Source: Agaricus subrufescens
Lineage: Eukaryota > Basidiomycota > Agaricomycetes > Agaricales > Agaricaceae
Length of the DNA: 64,000 nt
Assembly (NCBI GenBank): GCA_029945375.1
Contig: CM057066.1
Span: 496,001-560,000, forward strand
Direction of reading: 5' to 3'
The notes beneath the pieces were generated by a model that saw only the letters and a program-made list of their open reading frames with translations, made no database searches and had not been told where the DNA came from. Each line of letters starts with the position of its first letter. Within the stretch, counting starts at the first letter, position 1. Positions 35,424 through 45,981 of the stretch are shown piece after piece. The translations under genes were made by a program, and so were the position numbers.

Positions 35424-36966
35424 ATGACTGTCTTAGACGCTCTAAGGTCTATTGCTGGGTGAGTGTGCTGGCGCATCCAAACGACAAAAGTGCTGACAAA
35501 GGCTTTTATTTGCAAAAAGGAAATCATCCCCTGTCCTATGGGCAATTCCGATGGGTAAGTTGATGGGAATCATGATGTTTAGCGTTTTAGATTTGACTTT
35601 GTGCTCAGGAACTGGCTCTATAAGCATCCTCTTCTTTGCTTTTCCGTATGGCCAGAATAGCCAGCCAATGGCTATCCTTAGCCTCGTTTTCTGCATCCTG
35701 AACACCGTGCTCTTCGTTCTGTTCAATGCTGCCAGCGTCGCACGTTTTACGATAATGGACCCCAAATCTTTCATGACCCTCTGGCGAGAACCGAAGCTTG
35801 GGCTTTTCTTTGCATGTTATCCCATGGGTGCCACTACTATCCTCAACGTAGCGACAACCGTTGTTTACCAGTATTATGGTATTGGTGGCAAGAAGTTTCT
35901 CTACTTCGTATGGGGATTGTGGTGGATTAATGTAGCCATCTCGGCTTTGTGTTTCTACGGACTCACTTATACAATGTAAGCCCTCCGCTTTTCTCATGGT
36001 CGCTCAAATTCAAACAGGTTTTTTCCCCTGCAGGATGGCGGTCCACGACCACCCTATACCAACCATGACATCCGCGTGGATCCTTCCTGTTGTCACTTTC
36101 GTTGTCGCATCTTCAACCGGCGCTGTCATTGCTGACCCTTTACGGACGTTCTCCCCCCATTCCGCTTTGGTTACCGTGGCCGTTTCAGCCTTCATACTTA
36201 CCACCGGACTCTTGTTGGCAGGAATGATGTTGGCAGTCTATATAATGAGATTGGTCGTTCACGGTTTCCCACCGGGTCTGAGCATCTTATCTTCATTCCT
36301 TCCCGTCGGAGTTGCTGGCCAAGCTGGTTATTCGGTATCTCTTATAGGCCTCAACTTGCGAGAACTGCTCCCTTTGTCGTCTTCCCACTCCCTATTCTTC
36401 TCTCTTCGTTCTTCGGGGGACGATGTCTTCGCCTTTTGTACTGTTATGTCGTTCGTTCTTTGGGCCTGGGCTTTTATGTGGGTCACGTATGCAGTTATTG
36501 GCATGGCGCATGTCTTCAGAAGGACGAAATTACAGTTCCAGCTAACTGCTTGGGGCCTAGTCTTCCCAAACGTGAGTCTTATATTAAAGTGTGCATGCTT
36601 AAAAGTTTCTTCTCTTAGCTGATGTGCTATATATATGGATAGGGTGTTTTCGCGAATCTTACTGTTCATCTGGGAGATCGCCTTGATTCGGGTTTCTTCC
36701 ACGTAGCAGGCGCCATTTATTCGATTCTCACATTCCTGCTTTGGTGCTATATTTCGTACAACTCGCTCTTGATGTTCCCCGAGGGTTTTAAACCTGAACC
36801 ATCGAGTATACGACCGGTTGGGAATGGGGAGAAAGATGTCGAGTCTGCTGGGGATATTGAACATCCTATTGTGAATGAGTCTGCTAGCACCCCGATGCAT
36901 ACCCCGAGGACGGTGTCTATCAGCAATGAAGATAGCAAGGTGACTTGTAATTGTAATCAGGCTTAA
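35424..36966 (+). CDS. SSU1-like sulfite efflux pump (TDT/SLAC1 family)
   Basis: Plasma-membrane transporter of the tellurite-resistance/dicarboxylate family; fungal SSU1 members export sulfite. Five exons: 35424..35458, 35520..35554, 35609..35975, 36034..36571 and 36643..36966, giving 432 residues. The two first exons are 35 nt each and are needed to rebuild the first membrane segment, which reads PMGTGSISILFFAFPYG as in SSU1/Mae1 proteins. Further family segments: FFACYPMGATTI, AWILPVVTFVVASSTGAV, SILSSFLPVGVAGQAGY and WGLVFPNGVFANLT. About ten hydrophobic spans are followed by a hydrophilic C-terminal tail of about 65 residues. The repeat copy 2 forms its immediate upstream region. The substrate is inferred from family; malate or another anion cannot be excluded. 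Confidence 0.88.
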
Positions 36967-38025
36967 GAGGTTCGTTTTTCTGTTTCGGACTAAAGGTCTC
37001 GTTCTGACGAACTGTTTCTTAGTAACATTTATTGGGTCATCACTTATGGTGTGTTGATATAGAAGGCAGCATGGGCCTGGGATTGGCAGGTCAAAAAAGA
37101 TCGCCAAAGACGAGAATATCGTGATGTGGTCCCACTCTGTCCATCGTTGACATATCCATCGAACTGTACGTTGATGCGTAATGCATCACGCCGTGTTCTA
37201 TATACACATACAGAATGTACTCTAGGGTATCAAGTCGCGTTCAATAAAATCTATAGACGTCAAACCTAGTTATCGGGATATTCAGTATCGAGCGGAGTGC
37301 TGAACGATGTTTCATGTAGTATAGTAAACCTCTTCTTTTCTCCTGGGTCCAGATCCGGGTTTGTTATGTATATGTCAGCCAGGAAGAAGACCGGGGAAGG
37401 ATACCTTGAGAAATCAAGGTAAGACGGAAAATCCTGATGTTCCGGTAGCTCAGGGATTAGTTTAAGCCGGTAGGACGGCATCAAGGTTCATATCTTGACC
37501 TCTTTTTAGAATGGATGGATAATTGTTAGCACTCTGCAAAGATGATCAGTCTCCTGTCTACGAGAAAAAAGGCCACCCGAAATTTCTCAGCGGCGGAGAA
37601 GAACAATCGATTTTATCCTGCATCAGCGGCCTCTCAGTCAATCATCACGTTCACCGATGCTACTGCAAGACTAACTCTGGACTGCAACCTCCGTAGCGCG
37701 ATCGAAAGTGTCAAAAAGAACTCTGGTCCTTACAGTAGTACCAAACCACCATCAAATAAATAGATATATGTATATATGTACTGTATATATCTCTCGACTC
37801 AAAAACGTTTCTTGAAAATACCTAGGGATACACAAAAAACACCAAGCACATGAAAAACGGATTGCCTATTGTATACTAGTACAAAAAAATGCCTTAATCT
37901 ATTTCGTCGTCGAAGTGCCATCAACCAATCGTAAAAAAAAAAACAAAGCCAGGAAATAAGAGCCAAGAAACCTTCCCCTCCCCTTCCCCTCCGACGAACC
38001 GCATGGTAAACATCAATTTTCTTAA
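36967..38025. other. Convergent intergenic region
   Basis: 3' flanks of the SSU1-like gene (plus) and the coiled-coil gene (minus). Contains (TA)n-like sequence near 37763-37790 and an A-run near 37936-37945. A 73-codon plus-strand frame at 37542 has no recognisable features. No RNA gene is seen. Confidence 0.5.
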
Positions 38026-39822
38026 TTATCTTTCATGCCGTGAGTGGGGCGAAGCACCAGATTTTGATCTTGATAATGATGCTCCATTCGGTCGCTGTAT
38101 GGGCGCGATGTAAGGTATGTTCTTTGAAGACTCAAATGTGGCGGCACGAGACAGATACGGGGATGTCGTATTTTTCGGTATACCCGGGTGATGAGGGCCT
38201 ATTGGCGAACCAGAAGAGGAGGAGGACGGGGAGGAGAGAGCGGAATGAAGAGGGTCTGAATGATTGAAGTGGATAAGCCCGGGTGGATAAGAATAGCGGC
38301 CCAGAGAGTCTTTCCTGGCTTGAGGTTGCGCCTGCAGGTTGTACGGAGTGTCGGGCTGCCCCGGCTCCCGATGCCTGGGAGGGAGAGTCGAGTTCCAGGG
38401 CAGGTTGAGACCGTTTTCCGATATTCGTGGGGGTCGACCGATTGCGCCTGAGTTGGATCCGTTGCCTCCAGTGTTGGCTCGCCGTCGTGATAAGCCTTGG
38501 TAAGAGTAGTCCTGGTCGTCAACACCGATCATACCAGTCATACTCGCTAGCTCGTGAATGTTCAATTCTTCTTCCTCTTTCGTGAGATTCTCCAATTCTT
38601 GGCTCGTCTCTTTGAGTTGTTCCTCAAGATCTGGGACTAACGTTTCCAGTTTTTCCCGCTTGCCTTTCATCTTTTCGAGTTTATGGGCGAGAATGGAGAG
38701 TTCGGCACGCATCTTGTCCAAACGTTTCTTGTTCTTTTCATCAGCGGACTCTTTCTCTTTCCGCACTCGATCAGCCTCTTTTTTGACGCGTTGATATTCC
38801 ACCTCTTTATCCTCCTTCTGCTTCGTCAATACAGGCAAAGAGTTTTCAATGTCTTCGATCTGCTCATCAGCAGCACGTGCACCAGCTTGTGTACGCTTGA
38901 CAGCCTCCTGCAAGGCTAATATTTTCTGCTTTGATCGGGCTTCTGCAGCTGTGTGTTTGTCTGCGGCACGCTTCAAGATATCAATCTCTGTTCGGAGTGC
39001 AGCATCAGCTTTCTGACCGTCACGTCTGACGGTTTTGATCTGAGATTGTAGCGTCTCACGCTCGGTGTGAAGAAGCGAAAGAGTATTATTCAGCTGTGCG
39101 AGCCGGTCCTCGATGGTGAAGGGAGGAGGTGCCGGGGGTCCGTTGAGAGGGTCTGTGGAGCTAAGGGAGGCAGCTGGGGTAGTCGTCGTCGTAGTTGCAT
39201 TGTTGATCACTGGAGTGATGGCAGCAATGGATGGAGACGATGGAGACGATGGCTCAGAATCCGTATCTGACCAATATTCAGAGCCGAGAAGGGAAAAGGC
39301 AGAACAAAACGGCTCACCTTCAGTGGTGATCTGTCGTCGGAGGTGACGCGTGTGAACAATGCCAAGGTCGATGTCATACTGCCTGCCAGGCATGAGACCG
39401 TAGATGATGATGATGGCCTCGTCGGCGGGATCGTCGATGCGGATGAAAACGCGCTGCCAGGGAGAGCCATTGACCTTGACGGAGAGCCCCTTTGCGAGGG
39501 CCTCTGATATAACAGAGGCATGGGTGGGGGGCGGCTCGTCGGTGTCGAGCTCGTGCTTGAGATCGAGGTCGAGGTCGAGGTCGTCGGGGGGCTGGTTTGC
39601 GGCGGCGGAAAGCAGAAAGGTGACGGAGACGGAGGTGATCTCGCGGACGGCGAGGTTGAGGAGGGGGAACCAGGGGCGGATGGACTGCCAGGTGGAGACG
39701 GGGGACGAGGAGACCAGGGTGGAGGACGTGCTGGGCACCGGCGACGACGACGGCGGCTCGTCGCTCATTGCTAAGAACGCTGTCACGCCTGTCACGCTGC
39801 CCTTGCATCTCGCCTCCATCAC
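38026..39822 (-). CDS. Conserved coiled-coil protein of unknown function
   Basis: Complement of exons 39822..39318 and 39266..38026, giving 581 residues, or 563 if translation starts at the second good Met at 39768 (MSDEPPSS). The second start leaves 92 bp to the divergent AIF-like gene. The 51-nt intron (GTGAGC...GTCAG) is stop-free and a multiple of three, so retention would insert 17 residues. The N-terminal about 150 residues look folded (WQSIRPWFPLLNLAVREITS, then VKVNGSPWQRVFIRI and YGLMPGRQYDIDLG), like a fibronectin-III-type ligand or ubiquitination-network (AcrB-like) protein. Residues about 220-420 are a continuous coiled coil. The C-terminus is Ser/Pro-rich and disordered. The AcrB comparison is from memory and weak. 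Confidence 0.8.
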   Translation of the reverse strand: MMEARCKGSVTGVTAFLAMSDEPPSSSPVPSTSSTLVSSSPVSTWQSIRPWFPLLNLAVREITSVSVTFLLSAAANQPPDDLDLDLDLKHELDTDEPPPTHASVISEALAKGLSVKVNGSPWQRVFIRIDDPADEAIIIIYGLMPGRQYDIDLGIVHTRHLRRQITTEGEPFCSAFSLLGSEYWSDTDSEPSSPSSPSIAAITPVINNATTTTTTPAASLSSTDPLNGPPAPPPFTIEDRLAQLNNTLSLLHTERETLQSQIKTVRRDGQKADAALRTEIDILKRAADKHTAAEARSKQKILALQEAVKRTQAGARAADEQIEDIENSLPVLTKQKEDKEVEYQRVKKEADRVRKEKESADEKNKKRLDKMRAELSILAHKLEKMKGKREKLETLVPDLEEQLKETSQELENLTKEEEELNIHELASMTGMIGVDDQDYSYQGLSRRRANTGGNGSNSGAIGRPPRISENGLNLPWNSTLPPRHREPGQPDTPYNLQAQPQARKDSLGRYSYPPGLIHFNHSDPLHSALSSPSSSSSGSPIGPHHPGIPKNTTSPYLSRAATFESSKNIPYIAPIQRPNGASLSRSKSGASPHSRHER

Positions 39823-39860
39823 CCGCTACTTATAGCCATGTCTCCCGCTAATGGCCTCCC

Positions 39861-41318
39861 ATGCCCCCATTCAAATCCCCCGTGCCCGGCGTCTCCGTCG
39901 TCATCGTCGGTGGCGGCGTCGGCGGCACCCACAGTAAGCCCGCGGACTACAGGTAACATACCCCCAGTGCTCACCCCGCCCTCCCAGTGGCCCGCGCCCT
40001 CTCCAAGGTCTTGGACCCGGCTTGGCACAGTCTAACCCTCATCACGGCGCGTATTAGCTATGTGCATCTCCCCGCCTCCTGCCGCGCTCTCGTCGATCCC
40101 GATCATCCTCTGAAGACAGTCTTCATGCCGTACGACAACCTCTTCGGTAATTTTCCGGGTACCCTGATCCACGGCGTCGTCACGTCTGTCGAACAGGACA
40201 AACAGGCACCTTACGCCGCTTACCCGCCTGGAAAACCCCGTGGCGGTACCGTTATTTATCAATCACAAGACCACGGAAGGCTCGCGCGCGTCCGCTACGA
40301 TGTCTTGGTCTTGGCCACTGGCACTATATGGGAAAACTTTACTGGTTTTCCTTCGGACATTGGACAGTGTATCATGCACGTCGAAGCGTGGCGGGAAAAA
40401 TTCCGAGTCGCCGATCACATTGTCATCGTTGGCGGAGGAGCCGCCGGTCTAGGTAAGGGTCTCTTCCCTGAGCGACTACTGTGACTTATTCCCTTATCAG
40501 AAACGGCGGGTGAATTGAAAGACGTCTATCCGGTAAGCCTGCGTTGCCATCTCAGTTCCACGCGAGTTCAAACGTTTGATAGGACAAGAATGTGACTATT
40601 GTCCACGCTGACCGGCTTCCCCTCAACGCCGTCTACCCCGACCGACTTCGTTCACTTGTGGAGCACCGTCTCCGAGCCCGAGGCGTGGAGTTCATCTTTA
40701 ATGATTCCATCGAAGGCAATCCAACTGTCTCAGAGTCATCACAGCTGCAGACACGCAATGGCATCACAATCAATTGTGATTTATTAGTGCGTAATTACTG
40801 TCAACACAGCCTCTCTTTCTGATTTTAATGGCATCACTATTAGGTACCGACACGCGGTGGCCGACCAAACACCAAGTATCTCGCGTTTCTTTCTCCTTCT
40901 CCCCTCTCGGATCGCGGATTCGTCAAGGTGAACCCCACGCTACAGGTACAACATCACCTAAATGTTTTCGCTGTCGGGGACATAGTTGATTGGCCAGAGG
41001 TCCGCCAACTCACCAAGATTCCTCACGGGCATGTGGACGTCGCGGTTTCTAATATTTTAAGCCTCTTACAGGGCCGAGCCGCCCAGAAAAAATACAAAGG
41101 AACTACAGAGTTGATGATGATCGCAAATGGAAAGGTCAGTCAGTCTTCGAGCGATATTACATGTCACTCGAGTTGACGTCGATCATTAGCATGGCGGCAC
41201 AAGCTATTTCGGTCTTTTAGGTGGAATGATATTCGGCGACTGCCTCACCAGATGTATCAAATCCAAGGATCTTTTGGTCAATGAGGCACGGAAAGCTCTC
41301 GCTCTCAAACCTTCATAG
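39861..41318 (+). CDS. AIF/AMID-like FAD-dependent NAD(P)H oxidoreductase
   Basis: Six exons: 39861..39933, 39988..40452, 40501..40532, 40583..40786, 40844..41134 and 41190..41318, giving 397 residues. Two dinucleotide folds: N-terminal VVIVGGGVGG (FAD) at about residues 13-22 and IVIVGGGAAGLE (NAD(P)H) at about 170-181. The pyridine-nucleotide-disulphide oxidoreductase C-terminal signature VFAVGDI follows. Length and layout match AIF-like/AMID/FSP1-type flavoproteins, which reduce quinones with NAD(P)H. No targeting peptide or membrane anchor is obvious. Divergent from the coiled-coil gene with a very short shared promoter, and convergent with the questin-oxidase-like gene (107-bp gap). Confidence 0.9.
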
Positions 41319-41425
41319 TATATTTTCTCATGGACCATTCCGTTTCTTTGAACATGGTGTAGACATAGCAGCATATAATCTCCTCTGGTTAAATCTCTTT
41401 CTTTCACTTTGATCAGATCCCTCAA

Positions 41426-43231
41426 TCAGTTCTTCTTCAACCACGATTTGGGGTCCTGAAGCGAGACGCTGGGACTGGGCTTTTCCCAAGCTTCGTCGAA
41501 TCCCAATCCACTCCTGTCCCAGTCCGGAGCTCTCGCGTCTTGTCCGAGGACCGTCCACCCCATGTAGTCCAACATCACTCCAGCAGCTCTGACAAACAAC
41601 GTCCCATCAATCTTGGCCATACCTTTGAACGTCTCTTCCGGTTTGTCCGAGGGGGATTTCGCCGGCCTGAAAGCCCCGATGACTTGTCCTGGAGCGGTGT
41701 CTCCGTACTTTCGTGAGGCATGGATCAACGTTCGCATGGCTTTTGCGACATGGAAATCGGGATGGCCCGCGGCAGCAATGGTGAGGGCGGGCCAAGGATT
41801 GTAATCCTCATCATCCTTGAGATCACCGAGGCTCTTGGACGTTTCCGATGTGGGTACGAGTGTATGCCAGTCAATCTGAGGTCGAGCATGCAAGGACATG
41901 GCTTGGATGAGATCGCCGTTGATGACAGGACGTCCTCTGATCAACATGTACACAATCATGGTGGGGACCAGATGTCTAAGGAGCATTACTTTTGATCTGG
42001 TGTTCTTGATCGTGGTCAAGAACGGATCCAAAAAGGCGGAAGACGTGACGAGGTGCATGAGGAAGAAGTCGAGACGGGTTTCTCGGCCTTCCCTGCCTGT
42101 TGCGAATAATAGCAACGTCGCGACCCAGACTAGTTCTTCGGCTCGAGAATTTAGCTCTTCGTCTGAAGCGTCGTTGGGGATGGAGTAGGTGTATTGTTGG
42201 CAGAGACGGAGGATCTCGGTGGCTTGGCCTCTGTTCTGGACTTCCCGGATGCGTGCGGAGATGAAGAGGAGTTCTTCGGATTCGTAGGGAGAGGGAGGAA
42301 TGAGGGATGGATTATCGCAGACTTGACGGAGGACCTCGAGGAGGGAGGGGCCAGCAGAGGGTTGGTTTCCTGGGCCGGTGGCGGTGAATGGCGCTATGGC
42401 ATTGTCGCCTCGAGCGGCGGAATAAGGAAACATTCCGGCCATGGAGGCGTTGTGAATTGCTGCCGAAGCTAAACCGTTTCCTACTAGCAAATCGATGCCG
42501 AATTCCAAACCGTACTGAAAGAGATATGTTAATAAGAGTCATGCGGACCGCGGCGAGAAGTTAAGACATACCCCGACGAGTATAAAAGGATGCATGCTGG
42601 AACATGTGATTTAATTAGGAATGATATTTTGGAGCAGGAAGTAGGGGAGTTTGGAGGGACCTACGCGCCACTGAGCAGGCGGTCTAGCATGTTTCTACCT
42701 TCCATGTTGGCCTCTGGTTCGAAGACGTAGGTTTCCATTGTAGCCAGGACACCTATGCGTTTGATTTCGTCGTTGAAGAACTTTGAATATGAGCCGTAGG
42801 CCCTGTTGACAGGAAAAATCAGGGGCGGGACGCATATCTGCGTAGAGAATGTGCGCACTCTGATTTACCGAGGTGTTCTGGCCAGGTATCCCTGTTCACG
42901 AGGACGTCTTTGTGTTGTTCCTCTACGAATACGGGCCTTTGCATCTCGACCTGGGTATCGAATATCTTTTGGATGATTCCTGGTGAGGCCCCCATGTCGT
43001 ATGCCGCAAGAAGTCTAATTAAAGACATTAATAACGCGAGGGAACGAACGAATGTTGTTGAAAAGGAGTTCACTGGTTGTTCAAGTGGTTATGGAAGCCT
43101 TTGCTGTTGAACAGACAGTGGAAATTCTCGGCATCGTAGAGGATAAGTTTCTCTGCCAACGATTTACTCGCGTGGGTGATTCCTGGAAGGTTGAGGATCC
43201 CCCTTTTACGTATGGTGAGTAGACTGGGCAT
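41426..43231 (-). CDS. Questin oxidase-like protein
   Basis: Five exons on the complement: 43231..43074, 43014..42859, 42802..42665, 42596..42572 and 42514..41426, giving 521 residues. Family segments in order: AEKLILYDAENFHCLFN and KGFHNHLNNQLLAAYDMGAS near the N-terminus, RPVFVEEQ, WPEHLG, RLLSGAMHPFILVGYGLEFG and, later, DFFLMHLVTSSAFL. These define the questin-oxidase-like family; characterised Aspergillus members perform a Baeyer-Villiger-type ring opening, but the basidiomycete substrates are unknown. Exon 4 is only 25 nt. The donor of intron 2 is GTGCGC; the nearby GTAAAT would break the frame. No other secondary-metabolite gene is adjacent, so a pathway cannot be inferred. Confidence 0.87.
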
Positions 43232-43440
43232 TGGTTGCGATGGGAAACAGTACAGGAGCTGTGGGGAAATCGATTGTTACATATATACTTGCTCTTCGAT
43301 AAGGCTTTGTCAGAGAACGTCATGGTTAATGACACAGGGGCTATAATTAGAAGTGCTGTGACGTGTGACGTGATGTGACAGGGCTATAGTCATGGTGCGC
43401 AGTTTGATCCGCAGAAGACAGTGAGCAGCCACAAACAATC

Positions 43441-43917
43441 ATGGTCAAGGGCTCAGACGTCGTCCTCATCCTTGTCGCTATCATCTTTCCGCCAGCCGCT
43501 GTCTTCGCCATTACTGGCTGCAGCTGCGACCTTCTTATCAACATCATTCTCACCAGGTATGACTCACACAGACACTCTTACCCCCTCCCAGTCTTCCGCT
43601 CTCATCAGCTCCTGTCTCACCTGATTTCTATTGTTGCTAGCTTGGGTTATTTGCCTGGTGATATCCATGCGTTCTGGTTGATTTATAAGAAGATGCAGGC
43701 GGAGGAGAGGTTTGGAACTGATGGATATAGATGTAATGTCTTCTCGACACTTTTTTCTCCTGTCCATGACTGATGAGTTTCTTTTTCTACAGACATTGGA
43801 TCGGGACATTATGAGCCTTTGTACAATACTGCGGCTCCGCCTATCCCGTATCCTCACCACCCTCAGCAACCTATGCCTCATCATGCTCCGCAGTACTATG
43901 GGTCTACTGCGGCTTAA
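43441..43917 (+). CDS. PMP3: Pmp3-family stress-induced proteolipid
   Basis: Small membrane protein of the UPF0057/Pmp3 family that affects plasma-membrane potential and salt tolerance in yeast. Exons 43441..43556, 43641..43732 and 43793..43917 give 110 residues. Two hydrophobic spans: VVLILVAIIFPPAAVFAI, then DLLINIILT joined across the intron to SLGYLPGDIHAFWLIYKK, which is the family signature. The C-terminal extension is Pro/His/Tyr-rich, longer than in the 55-residue yeast protein but usual in filamentous fungi. Divergent from the questin-oxidase-like gene with a 209-bp spacer. Confidence 0.93.
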
Positions 43918-44754
43918 AGCTCGGTTTTCATTCGTTTGTGTATAATTCGCGTATATTCAATATGGATTGGAAGATGAGTTTGGAATTTTAATTAGTTACT
44001 GACGATGATTTTATTTCGTCCGAGATGTACTTTTCTTGGCTTATTGCTACTACTACTTACAAGTATATGTATGACCTGTTGATGAAGGAGTTCAGCGAGA
44101 GCTTTCCCTTTTTGGTAACAAAATGCGAGAATGTAAATGAGCCCCTCAGAAGAACATAAGTTGTCCTTCATGGATTTGAAAAGTCGGACATATGCTTGAA
44201 TAGTCTCGAGCATCATTGGGGCATTTGAAAAAGAGAATGGTACTCACCCAGTTTTTTTGATACAGTGCTGGATAATGTGGTGCTAGACGTTAGTCAAACG
44301 GGGATTTGGGCGAGACATACGCGTATGAGGGAAGGACGGCGGGTGATAAGGGTTCCACTGGGGGGCCGGGTGGTATACTGGTCACTACTAGTCACCCAGC
44401 TGGCTACAACCACAATGCCATTGTTGTCGATTCAAGATAGGCGAAAAAACGCAGAATTTTTGATAGATCTGGATGAGAACATTAATCAGCACGAAATTTC
44501 CCTAAGCAATAAGGAGAAGTAGACGAGAGAGGAGATAAAAACAAGGTTCAGTTGGTGATGCATGTTACGAGTGTGGGTTCACTCCTTTATAGAAAAAAAA
44601 GGTCACCGACTCGGAAAAATGGATAGGTATCATCGTAGAAAGGAACTGGATGTGGAAATCTGAATAATAGTGCCTACTCACCGTCTAGAAATGAAAGCAA
44701 GGAAGGAAAGAGAAAAAAAAGAAGATCATTAGATCAATCCACTACACGTGACAG
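43918..44754. other. Intergenic, nothing recognised
   Basis: No gene, RNA or repeat is recognised. Contains a few A-runs (about 44593-44600 and 44712-44720). Confidence 0.5.
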
Positions 44755-45827
44755 ATGTTCCGTGATCTAATTCCACCTTCCTGTGTCTTCCTCGGATCGA
44801 CTCTTGCCGTTCGCCATTCTCGTTCTCATATTCTCATCCTGGTTCGTCCTCTCCATTGTCGAGGCTACCCCAAGCCCATACCAATCCTGGACTCCGCTCA
44901 AATGGAAAGAAGCCATTCCGACGGACAACATTACCAAAACAACAGTGAACGCACCCACTCCTCCTCGCCCTACTCATACCCTTCTTCCCTTGCTTTAATA
45001 CCTATCTCCCCTCGTTGTTTCCGCTCACGGTTGAAATAACGTTCACCCAGGTTTTCTGGTCTCCGGTGTCCCTCACTATCATCCACAGCTATCCTACGCG
45101 GCCATCTCTCCGCGAGTTCCAATTGCCCAGTGTATTGTATTCGGCACCTCCCTCATCTCCCGAACAAGACCAAGGGTGAGATAGACGGGTTGACCTCGCC
45201 GGTCGTGGACTCTCTGGTCATCGTCTTGAATTCGATGCGGTCGCGCAGGCCATTAATTCTTCTGGTCTCGCCACTCTCATGATAAATCATCGACGAATGT
45301 ACGTAGTTTTTCATTTTAGTTTCTTCGAGCTGTCTAAGTGAAACATCTTATATAGGCACCTCTCAAGTTTATGCCGTACATAGCGACGAGCACGTTGCTG
45401 CTGATCAAGATGCACTCTGAGATGATACACATTGTCAAATCTCCACATCCTGGGTTGACGCCTCTACTTCCTGTCCCCCTTTACCCACAGCTACACACTC
45501 GATTCCGGTTGTTGGCAAGATTTGGTGTACTATCGACATTCAGAGCATTAACATCTACTAAACCTCCCAAAGAATTGACTTATAGGCGGATATCATGCTA
45601 TCTGTAGAAGAGAAGGCGGAGAAAGAGAGAGAGCTGAAAAGGAAAAGGAGGAGCTTGAAAGAAAAGCAAAGAAGGACAGCGAGAGGGAAGCAAAGAAAGC
45701 TCCCGTTCCCTGGCAAAATTCTAATGATACGCACGAAATGAGGCTCGATACACTGGAAGAGGTGTCGAGGAAGGAGAAAGAGATGACGAAGCAGCTTATG
45801 GAACCAACCGACACTTGGGAGAACTAA
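44755..45827 (+). pseudogene. Probable decayed gene (membrane segment plus coiled-coil tail)
   Basis: An open frame at 44783-44998 encodes a hydrophobic segment (PFAILVLIFSSWFVLSIVEA) followed by a Pro-rich stretch but has no ATG in frame. A frame at about 45594-45827 encodes a charged coiled coil (EKEKEELERKAKKDSEREA) ending in TDTWEN. Between them are short frames interrupted by stops that I could not join with convincing introns. The pieces may be remnants of one gene or an intact gene whose small exons I failed to connect. Confidence 0.3.
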
Positions 45828-45981
45828 AGTTGAAAAGTTTTCTGTGTCGAGGTCAAGCAAGCCGTCTCCGACCAACGTTTAGTGTCACCACCAGCAACAC
45901 TCTAGCCTCTGGTCGGCTCAAAGATCAATAGCTCTGGTTTTATAGTTCCTTGTATGCGCTCGTTGCGATGCAAGGACAGAA

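Noticed and set aside
42803..42858. Apparent one-base frameshift in the questin-oxidase-like gene at intron 2.
   Set aside because: Using donor GTGCGC instead of GTAAAT restores the frame exactly, so no mutation is needed.
38026..43917. A secondary-metabolite cluster around the questin-oxidase-like gene.
   Set aside because: The neighbours are Pmp3, an AIF-like flavoprotein and a coiled-coil protein; no polyketide synthase, P450 or methyltransferase is present.
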